From the NCBI GenBank assembly GCA_963924555.1, contig OZ004593.1:5700480-5764479 (forward strand): DNA of 64,000 nt, given 5' to 3'. How positions within the stretch are numbered: the first letter of the stretch is position 1; every line of letters begins with the position of its first letter. This DNA comes from Crambe crambe (Eukaryota; Porifera; Demospongiae; Poecilosclerida; Crambeidae). Shown in pieces: positions 48,853 through 59,089 of the stretch. The notes beneath the pieces are model-generated. The model did not search any database, was not told where the DNA came from, and worked only from the letters and a program-made list of their open reading frames with translations. Both the position numbers and the translations under genes were made by a program.

Positions 48853-50935
48853 TGATTTTTACTGAGTGATAAATTTCTCAACTTCTTTGGAAAGATGAGA
48901 GAGGGGTGGGGCTAGAATTAGCTAGCTATCCACAAGCACTGCAGAAATGTTATTATCAAGCACCTAGGGGTTGGTGTTTCTCTCTGGTCCACTGTCATAA
49001 CTATGACTAATTTTTTTGGTGCCATAAAAATGCATGCAGTAGCCATAAAGAGGTCATAGGGAATAAGTCAATTAATGTATATAGACTTTCTGGGGTAATT
49101 GGAATCAGGTAGTGATTCGACACCATATAGCTAGCTACATGCAATAGAGGGAATGAAATAGCGATATGCCTCTCTTAGCTATTATGCTATCTAATCTTTC
49201 TTCTGAAATCTCCGCTAAGTTATTATGTTGTTGTTTTTGTTGTTTGTTTGTTTGTTTTTTGTCATCATATCATACTGGCAGAATGTGCCTAAGCCTATAG
49301 CTATCGATAGTGACTTTCTTAATTTTCAGTGATCAGATGATTTAAGGACTCCTCTCCTATCAGGACACTTTTCTGACCCTAAAAGTAGCTAGCGAGGTCC
49401 AACTAGAGCAAATGAAAAGTCATTAGCTACATGGATTGTATAATTAGTGTGGCAGTGCATAATTATAAGTAGCTGTTATGAGTACAATGCAGAACATTTA
49501 CTACATAGCTACATGTACACACAGCACAGGTTCTTGTTTATCAGGCTATCCAGCTAGTTTTGTTCACTTTGATGGTAAACATGTTCCATCAATGCACCCT
49601 TAGCTAAACATGCTGGAAGTATAACTATGAATCTATGTTTATCTTTGCTAAGTTTTAAATGGCCTAAGAGTAGATGCTGTGTAAGAAGTATGATCAATAT
49701 AAGGCCACTGTTAATAATATTCATGTTTCTGGTCACCCGCCCGCGCAGGAAATTGGCTCCGCTTGAAGAATCTCATTAATGTCATTATTACGTATTTAAT
49801 ATAGCTAACATTGCTCATTAGAGGATGTTTAAATGTAGAGCCTCCAACTATACTGTATTTTTACTGAAATTGACTGAAGAATTTTCAAATTAAATTTTGA
49901 AGTTATATTTACACATTTTATATTAGCTTTACCTATAAAATGGTTGAAAATAGGAGCACTTTATAGAGTGCACAGGTTGGAGGCACTGTAAATGGATGTT
50001 TAATGCTACTAAAAAGCTTTCAAAAAACAGACATGATTTTTGATTGTTATTACAAGAGTTAGCTATGATGAGTATAGCATGCATAACTAATCATTGCTTT
50101 CAGTCATCATGATTGTTGTGTGGAGTGCATCTGAATGCTCACAGACTTAAAAAAAAAGAATCAGCTACTGTAATTTAAGTGCAAGTAATTGCAAGTCAGG
50201 GGGTGTGACACAAAATTATAGCTACTTATGACCAGAAGCCTCAAGTGGAGGAGAGTGTGAATTACAGCAAAACTACCAAGGGGGAGATTAGTGTGAAAGC
50301 CCTCCATGCATGGAAGCTGCCAACTTTCCCAAGACCCATGTGCACTTTACGCGTGTGAGAGACCACAATAACAAACCAAACACACTTCCGTATAGCTATA
50401 CATCAAGGCACATCCTTCATAATAAACTATGCATCCATGACTATAGTTGAAGAGTGGGAAGATATTGTTGATTTGCTATCATGTATGTGTGTGCACATAG
50501 CTATAGCTAGCTATGCATGTGTGTGTTGTGTATTTTAGGGAGTTCTACTTAGAAAATGTAACCAAATCATCAAACAATAATTATTTACAGTTAATGACTA
50601 CTGATTCTGATGCACTACTTGCATAGCCTCGTTCCCAGGCGATTCCACGCGCGATAATAATTAGCTTGTGGAGCTAATTATTATTGCGCGTGGAATCGCC
50701 TGGGGACGAGGCTACTACTTGCACTGCCTTGCGAGTAAATTATCTATCATTCATAAGGAGGATACAGAATACTTATCCTCCAATGATAATGTAGACAAGT
50801 TGACAGAGCAATGTTATCATTGAACTGCATTTTTGATGATAGTGATTGCTCCTAACTAGATGAGGCTAGCTGCATAATTTCGGTTAGGGCTAAAAGCTAA
50901 TTGCAAGGATTTGTGAAATGGCCAGTAACCACATC
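48853..50935. other. K5-K6 intergenic region
   Basis: A short form of the GC-rich block (about 48893-48925) is followed by sequence homologous to the other intergenic regions, with a perfect-arm miniature element at 50627-50713. No gene is seen. Confidence 0.55.
50627..50713. mobile_element. Short inverted-repeat element (about 87 bp)
   Basis: GCCTCGTTCCCAGGCGATTC and its complement enclose an A/T-rich centre (TAATTATTA). The arms of about 40 bases differ at one or two positions. Related GCCTCGTCCCCAGGC sequence lies at 25887 in the tandem repeat. Confidence 0.7.
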
Positions 50936-51264
50936 ATGTTTGAGGTAAGATTATGGGCCTGTTTGGGAAATGGTAGCTGTCATATTAGAAGCTGCATAAT
51001 ATTGGTCTCTAGCTCTGATCATGTCCTAGTTCATCCATAGTTCTATAGAAGATAGCTACCGGTATGTAAAGCTAGTTGCTTTCTGGTCTGATAATGGTTA
51101 TCTTAGTGCACTGATTAACTTTTTATTGTTTATTGTTCCATAGGGGTACAAGTTTGGAATAGCACTCTTTCTGAGTATCTATCTTCCACTCATCTCATCT
51201 CAAATAGGTAGCAATATTCTACTTTAATAATAGCTATATCAGAGAGCGCGGTAGCGCTCTCTAT

Positions 51265-53453
51265 CAGTCTAATCGCCAGCGTCGGCGAGGCCCATAGGGC
51301 TAATACAACTTTAATTGCACAGACACGCACTTTTATCACTCACCAGTTTACGGAAGTATCCGGAGAGAGTGTTTGTGGTCAAATTCACTTCCTTTAGTTG
51401 TAGTGCCGAGATTTTCCCTTTACAGAAGGCATAAAGCTGCCTGTAGCTGCACCTTGCACGGTACTAACTCCACTATAATTTTAATAGCAAATGCAGCTGC
51501 ACGCGCGAAGCAGCTGCTACATTTTTGTGGTCTTTGATATTGTGATAATCAATCGTGTTGTGGGCTGTGACATTTGTATTTCACACTTCCTGCCACTACT
51601 TCGAAGGTATGTAGAGCTCCTCCTATTATAAGTGGCATGTTATGCGTAATAAAATTAACTGTCCATTAGTGCATGTCTGTAATACAGCCTTTGGTTTATA
51701 GAGCCTTTGAATGCTACTCATAGCTTGAAGCTATACTGTTCATTGAATATAATGGCCTACTGAATAAGAATGGTGTGTTGGTATTAGCTATTAGCTAGCA
51801 GTAGTCCATCCAAATCTTTTACTATAGCTATACACACACTATAGCAATGACAACCCTTGCCCATGGACCATGTCACTCTGTAAGCAGTGATCATTCAGAT
51901 ACACACTTAAAAATATTGATTGACTATTAATCATCATGGGACACTTTCAGACACGGATACCTCTGCCAGGCTTCCATGAAGCAAATCAAAAGGAAAACCC
52001 TTAGCTAACATTAAAAATTTCCATCCTTGATGGCTGCCCAACCAAGCAGGTAGCTACGAACAGAAACAATTTATTGTATTCAGAACTGTAAAAAACTGAC
52101 ATACAGCACCACCAATCTTTTAATACCCCAGGCCAACCCCAGATAAAGTTGATATTCTCTCTTGATAGGTACAGATGTGTATCACATACGTTTGATACTA
52201 TTATGTTTCCTGGGAGTAAGATTTTCATCCTAAAGATGCTATAGGTTCCTGAATCAGAATGCCCTTATCTCTCTTTGAACACTATCACAGAAGAGCTACT
52301 ACCACACTTAATGTCTGTACTCCTTTTTCATGGGATCGAGAATACCAGTTTTCTCTCTACATTCTATCATTTTTCTCCTTCATCAATAATGAAACACTGT
52401 GTGGTTCACTAGGACAAGTGACAGCAGATCCTGCCTCCCCTTCCCTCCAACTTGTTGGCTGTGGATATTTTAGAGTATATTTATCATGATTTCAGCAATC
52501 TTCACCAATCACCCTCTTTTATTCAATGAAATCAGAGTCTCTCCATGACTTGCACTATCATCAGGAGAACAGTGGGAGTGAGCAGACATGACCATGCCCT
52601 CTACCGAAGCTCTAAAGCTCCACTGGAATCGCTCCCTGTGTATTAGAGATGTGGCATCATGCAACTTCCAACGACATTGATCTTCCAGGTAAGTTAGCTG
52701 TTTGAGAAATGTAATTAAGATTCGATTTCTAGCTCACTGACACACATACATTTACCTATATAGCTGGAAATGGTTGGATGGAAAAGTCCAAAGTGTCTTA
52801 GACGTTCCTGAAAACATGGCAAGAGTTCAGGATTTTGTTTTCAATGGGTGTGGCTGAAAATTGACAAGCATACAAATGTGGACCAGGATGCAAGTGTGTC
52901 AACTGTTTAAATAGCTATAACAACAGTCTCAATCATCCTGAAGCAGTGATGGAGCTGTAAACATTGATGGACTTCAGAAACAGAACGAAGAATTGATAGG
53001 AGATAATACAGAGAGTGATGAAGAACATGAACTAAATGAAAGACAAGATGAATGGGTGTGACATTTGCATTTTGCAATACTTACATCCACAAAATTGCTA
53101 CTGTATATTATACAAGCAATACTACACAGGATCCAGCTAGAATCTGAAGTGTCCACTGCTAGGAACGAAAATTCTAGCAAGAAACACTATGACGTGATGA
53201 AACTAGCCAAGCAACAGAGGCAACATATAGCTGAATTTTCTGCCTGTTTATAGCTTGCAACAATGTTTACTGTGCAGTAATACTTACCTAGGTTTCATCT
53301 TTAGCAGAAAGTGCTCTCCATATTGCTTCTTCGGCTTCTAAGAGGCAGTTACAGTCCATACAAAACACCAGCACAATTTCTGTTTTTCGACTACAATTTA
53401 TGACGTCATCGCTAATACGTGGTAATTAATTACGTCCACTGGCGATTAGACTG
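51265..53453. mobile_element. 2.2-kb DNA element with 15-bp inverted ends and empty-site proof
   Basis: The perfect terminal repeats CAGTCTAATCGCCAG (51265-51279; inverted 53439-53453) are flanked by CTAT on both sides (51261-51264 and 53454-53457). The paralogous repeat at about 62838-63302 reads CTCTCTATGTAGGG straight through, giving the pre-insertion site. No intact transposase was found; see the cysteine-rich fragment at 52840-52962. The superfamily is not assigned. Confidence 0.85.
52840..52962 (+). pseudogene. Fragment of a CXC-type cysteine-rich protein inside the 51265-53453 element
   Basis: One frame reads FNGCG and, after a stop and shift, YKCGPGCKCVNCLNS. The C-x-P-x-C-x-C-x2-C-x-N spacing is that of tesmin/TSO1-like CXC motifs, also common at the C-termini of transposon-associated proteins in invertebrates. 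Only this fragment is legible; the rest of the element has short ORFs. Confidence 0.45.
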
Positions 53454-54417
53454 CTATGTAGGGATGACCTATGACCCTATATAGGACTAATACTAGATGC
53501 AGTTGGATTTACTCAGAAAATAGTAAGTTGTAGCTGCTATGACTGCTTACCCTGTATTTTATGCACATTCTTATCATGCAGGAGAATTTTGGAGACTGAA
53601 ACCGTCAACACGGAAGAGCAATAAAAGCGTGCATATTCATGATTTCTTATTCTTCATGTTCTTAATCATCATATTCTTCATAATAATGGCACGATGTGGA
53701 GAAAAATTGGGCCGCGTTATGGCTATGTTCTATATATGAATGTGTAGCATTTTACCCCGACTAGTGCAGTGTGGCATCGGTTTAGCCTCTAGTTCACTCA
53801 GAAAAAAGCCGCTCTCTTAGTACAGGGACTATACAACCAAAGAAATTGAACATAACGCGCATGCGTAACAAACGATAGTTGCCATGACTCTCGAAGCAAA
53901 AAGCCATTTCGACCATAGAGATAGAGCAGAATAATATAGTCAGCTCTAAGCTAGCTATTACTAGCTAGAACTGTAAGGACAGCGTGTAAATTTTGAATGG
54001 TAGACCTAAGCTTACTCGAGCTCATAATCTGCCAGTGAGTTGTGCATTATTTAGAAACGAAAGCAGGCTCCCTAGCCTGCCCTAGCCCTAGCCCTTCTCC
54101 CTTCTTTTATCTATGAGCTCAGCTAGTTAGAAGATTTTAATTCAGGCTTGGTTGTGATCCAGGATTGCAATACAAGAGCTATGAAAATTGAATTTCATGA
54201 AACAAGAACAGCTACAGTTACCTTGCCTCCTTCACCTACCACTCTATGAACCAGCATAACAATTAATATTAAAAACAGTTATAATAAGGAGGAAAAAAAA
54301 CACTAACTACTTCCTACTGAACAATAATCATAACAAGCAGCTATAATGAGGTATTCATAATAGATGCTCTAATGACCTCCTGCAAAAAGAATTCTATTTT
54401 TTTAAAAAATAAAAGAA

Positions 54418-54688
54418 ACAAGTAAAGAAAAAAACATTTATTCTAATAAATGAAGGTGATGTAGGGATGACTAGTTAACTGGTCAAAAAAGAGTTGGAAC
54501 AAGAGCTGAATAGATGACTGCAAGGATGAAGTCGAATCCAGGTGCAGTCACTAGTGTGACGTACCCACATTCGACTTCATCCTTGCAGTCATCTATTCAG
54601 CTCTTGTTCCAACTCTTTTTTGACCAGTTAACTAGTCATCCCTACATCACCTTCATTTATTAGAATAAATGTTTTTTTCTTTACTTGT
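54418..54688. repeat. Long near-perfect hairpin element
   Basis: Arms of about 120 bases beginning ACAAGTAAAGAAAAAAAC and ending CTTTACTTGT, with AGAGTTGGAACAAGAGCTG inverted in the other arm and about 25 bases of loop. It lies about 90 bases before the ectodomain exon of K6. A recent fold-back insertion. Confidence 0.85.
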
Positions 54689-57634
54689 GTAACTATAGCT
54701 GTGACTTTAATCTGCATATTTAAACTTTTATAATTATTGATAGCTACATAGTTGACTATAATATCCCTAATTCCACAGTAGTCTTTCCTGAACGCTACAC
54801 ACTCATCAATGGTACATCAGTGAATGGATCATCTCCTACTGGAAGCTGTTCTGATGTTACTATGACTGAAGGGACAACCTGTCTCCAACCAACCTCCAGT
54901 GTTCTGTTTGATGGGCACATCCCCACACTCACTGGACTAGATGGTGACATGTGGGCAAGTCAACTACTCACAATACAAACAACAGCACGATCAACACCTA
55001 ATCCTAATGTCTTTGTTGCTAATGTCATCTTTGAATTCAGTGTCACTGAGACACCAGTTTATAGAGTTGTTGAGGTGGTGATGTTTAACTGTCCACAGTG
55101 GGGGATAGGAACTACTAGGATCGCCCTCACAGATGCCATTGCTATGAATCAGACCTACTTTCATTTAAATTCAACTGAGATTACTAGTTCCCTCACCTCC
55201 TGTGAGTCTCTTGTGAGAGTGTGCTTATCAGCCAGAGTTTCTCGACCAGTAATTCGTCTACAATTCATCCTTGACTGGGACTCTGACTGGGTGCACCTTG
55301 CTGAGGTGACCTTCTATACCAGAGGTTCCACCTGTCCACCAAATGTCATCCTCAATCCACCTACAACACTACCACCAACTACACCTACAACACCATCACC
55401 AGATATAACACCCTATACTCTACTACCAACATTAGCAACTGTTTCATCAGATAAAATATCATCAGGTACAATAATTATGATAATATGGTAGCTAATGCCC
55501 ACAAAATAATTATCATCCTCAATCTAATAATACCATCACCAGCTAATAGCTATAACATTAGGAATTATGGCTAGTAAAAGTTACGTGTCTAGTTCATGAT
55601 GATGGTTCTTGAGTGCATTGTTTTTCTATCTATATTTAGCAGTAGCTAGTGATATTACGTGAGAGTTCCATGTAGCTATATTTTAATTGTCTAGCCAACG
55701 TAGCAAAGTATGAAGAAGTGGCCAACTCATATTACCATAGCTACAGTAAAAGCTGTACAGGGGTAAAGCTCCCCCCAAATTAATATTCTAAGCTTTCCCC
55801 CGCCCCCAGAACACTGCTCTACTATGGATTTTTGTATGATAAGACCAGGCTCAAAAGAGTAGATTACTTCCTCCTACTCCTCTTTTAACACTACAGCACC
55901 AATATTACCAACATCAGCACCAACAACATCAGCATTATTAAATGCTGGAATCATTGCAGGAGTGATAGTAGTTGTTGTCGTCATCATCGTTATAATCGTA
56001 CTTGTGGTTATTATCATCATTTTAGCTTGCAAGAACAGAAAATATCATTTCAATAAAAGTATCAGCGGAAGAGGACAGGTTGGTGGTACGTTTATGAAGA
56101 TATTGATCAGGTCAAAGGTGGTTCTGGTGTCAAAGGTGCAGGAGTATATGAGGATGTGGATGAAGTGGACCCTAGTAAGAGTCGGTATACTGGAGAGGCA
56201 TACTCAATGGTCAATGATACTCGAAGGAAGGACTCCTCGAGTCAAGTATACAGCAAATTAAAGTGGGAAGAAGAGAGTCAGTTTGGTGGCCAAGTAGCAG
56301 ACGACAGCTATGCAAAACTCAATCATGATAAAGAGCCCATGAGTCACTCCACTTTAGTCCAAGCAGCCGATAACCCCATTTACTCTAATCCTGATCATAA
56401 CAGGGGTACTTCACCTCCGAGGGTCTATGCTGACATCAATAATCCCACAAAAGCACAATCTGCTTCTGCAGTTGGTATGCAAGATAACCCTCTCTATGCC
56501 TCAGCTGATATGGATGGCCAGCCTACTGAACATGGTGCAGCTGCCGTCAATAAACAGTCAAATCCAAGCAGTAATATTTATGAAACAATATATGATGAGG
56601 CCAGACTCAAGCCAGCTCTCTTCATAAAAGAATCTAACATCGAAGAGGTCCAAAGTTCAGATGACCTTTGTCCTTATTCCTCCATATACACTGTTCCTGT
56701 TGTGAGCACTGACGAGAAACTGCTGGAAGTCACCGAACAAAATATACAAGAAACAAAAGTCTTGGGTTCTGGGAATTTCGGTAAGGTCATCCTTGCAAAA
56801 ACGGTCGGATTAAGTTGCCATGATCTGAGTATGAGTACGTCCACTGATACAAATATCATGATCCAAGTAGCAGTGAAGATGCTCAAGTCAAATGCCAATG
56901 CTTCCACCAAGAGTCAGTTTGAGAAGGAATACCGCTTCATGTCTCGCCTCGACCACCCTAATATTGTTCGTCTTCTCGGAATCTGTGTGACAGACATGCC
57001 CTTTATCATGATGGAGTACATGGAGAATGGAGATCTGAACCAGTTCCTTCAGGATTACTCAGCCATTGTCGGTGGGGACTCTCCTAAATATGGAGAAATC
57101 ACCAAAGCTACACTCATCCACATTTCCACACAGATAGCAGATGCTATGAGATACCTCGCTTCAAAGAACTTTGTCCACCGTGACCTCGCTACACGTAATT
57201 GCCTTGTTGGTGAAAAATTCCATGTCAAGAGCTCAGATTTTGGGATGAGTCGTAGCCTCTATGAATCTCATTACTACATCATCCAAGGACATGCCATTCT
57301 GCCTATTCGCTGGATGGCCACAGAATGTTTCTATGGAAAGTTTTCAGCCAAAACGGATGTTTGGGCTTTTGGTGCCACCATGTGGGAGATCTTCAACCTC
57401 GCCAAGTATGAACCGTACTACGAAATGGGAGACCAGGAGTTGGTTCAAGACGCATGCAAGGGCTACACCCGCAAGCTGTTGATTCGTCCGAAAGACTGTC
57501 CTCCTGAGGTGTATGATATCATGATCATATGTTGGGCCCACGAACCTGCTGATCGAGCAACATTTGAACAGCTCTATCAAGGACTTTCCCACCTGAGTGA
57601 TAAATTTCTTAACTTCTTTGATCTTGCACTGTAA

Positions 57635-59089
57635 TGTTAATTTGATTAGCCAGGATGGGGATGGGACAGATGAGAGAGGGGTGGGGCTCCAGAGTTAGCT
57701 AGCGTACGCGTGCACTATGGTACAAGTGACGACCTTTACTATTTATTATGTGTGACTAATTTTTCTGATGCCATAAAAAAGTACTATTCAGTTAGTATTG
57801 TTAAAAGTGTATGAGGGAATAAGACATGCTGACCAGGTAGTGATTTAACACCTACATACAACACAACACACGAATGAAATATCAATGCTCTGCTCTTAGC
57901 TATTAGCTATGCTCTCTAGTCTTTCTCCACTAATAAAACTTATTATAATGTTTGTTTGTTTTTGTTTGTTTTTTCACCATATTCATATCATGCTGGCAGA
58001 TGTGCCTAAGCATATATCTGTGTCCATAGCTACTGGAACTGGCTTTCTGTTATTTCAGTGATGATTTAAGGTTTCCTCCAATCAGGACTCTTTTAGTAGC
58101 AAGGTCCCACTAGAGCAAATGAACAATCAATATGGTATCGTGTATTGTATACAGTGGAACCTCTGAGTAAAGGACACTTTGGGGATCAGCCACTTTGTCC
58201 TTCATAGAGAGGTTAACATTTTCCTTCTCTTGGCTTGGTAGCTAGCTAATGTTATGGGAATAAAGCTTGAAAGAGTCTCCTTTATTGGGAGATTATCTCT
58301 TTTTTTGGAGGGTCCGTTGCTTCCACTGTAGTTCGTATGAGTATAGTGAGTACAATGCAAAATTACTACATTTGGACCACATACACATGCACAGCAAGGG
58401 TTCTTAGCTAATTGTTATCAGACTATCCATAGTTTCACTTTGATGGTAAACATGTTCCATTAATGCACCCTTAACCAAACATGCTGGTGTTAATCTAAGC
58501 TAATGGCTTAAGAGGATGATGGAGGTGGTAGCATTAGAGTTCATCACAGGTGTGATGTGTAAGCAGTACGATCGATATAGCCTCATTGAAAAGCTTTCAA
58601 AAAAGAGTCATGATTTTGATTGTTATTACAACAGTTATGATGAGTAGCATACCATCAGTCATCATGATTGTGATGTAGTCAACATAATAGTTGTGTGGAG
58701 TGCATCTGCATCAGTGCTCACAGACTTTAAAAAAGAATCAGCTTCCATGGAGGGCTTCCCACACTAAATCTTCCCCTATGAGTGGGAAGATATTGTTGTA
58801 TGTGTGTGTACATATGCGTGAGTGTCTGTGTATATTTTTGGGGAGTTCTACTTAGGAAATGTAACCAAATCATTTGCAATTTCAATTTACTACACTAACT
58901 ACTTGCAAGGAAATTAGCTACCATTCATAACAGACTTAATTAACATCCTCCAACAATATACAGTGTAGACATGTTGACTGCATGAGCAATGTTATCATTG
59001 AACTGTATTTTTGATGATGGTGATTGCAGTTCTAGTTGAAGTTATAATTTCAGTTAGCACTATAAGCTAATTGCAAGGATTTGTACACC
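57635..59089. other. K6-K7 intergenic region
   Basis: Close copy of 39841-41340, with the GC-rich block (about 57641-57737), a pogo-like element (58152-58328) and the K7 leader. Confidence 0.65.
58152..58328. mobile_element. Pogo-like miniature element, K6-K7 copy
   Basis: TA-CAGTGGAACCTCTGAG to GCTTCCACTG-TA, at the position matching 40364-40541. Confidence 0.65.

Larger units (their letters stand above)
51235..53893. repeat. Dispersed palindrome-headed repeat, copy 1, interrupted
   Basis: AGAGAGCGCGGTAGCGCTCTCT heads the repeat. Its continuation (TGTAGGGATGACCTATGACC, 53456 onward) lies beyond the inserted 51265-53453 element. The copy at about 62838-63302 is uninterrupted. A third, reverse-oriented fragment lies near 13080-13130. 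Both larger copies carry an open stretch beginning GEFWRLK after a TGCAG (about 53580-53739 and 62990-63146), but most differences change residues, so coding is not supported. Confidence 0.65.
50936..57634 (+). pseudogene. K6: receptor tyrosine kinase with juxtamembrane frameshift
   Basis: Exons: 50936-50944 (MFE), 51144-51207 (signal peptide, extended by one codon to QI), 54782-55465, 55897-57634. The ectodomain is complete and the most divergent in the array; a longer loop (residues PNPNVFVAN) and VYRVVEVVMFNCPQ are notable. Just after the helix (near 56090) about 58 bases are missing compared with K3. The frame shifts and stops at 56259-56261. Downstream the original frame is open to 57634 with a complete kinase (GSGNFG, AVKML, HRDLATRN, DFG), except for an Ile to Ser change before DFG and an altered C-terminus (SHLSDKF). 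As read, the product is a membrane receptor with about 75 tail residues and no kinase. Intron 2 (3.6 kb) contains two insertions. Confidence 0.75.

Noticed and set aside
53539-53739. 66-residue ORF with a hydrophobic stretch, also open in the copy near 62990-63146
   Set aside because: Differences between copies mostly change residues and there is no consistent start; it is probably chance openness in a dispersed repeat.
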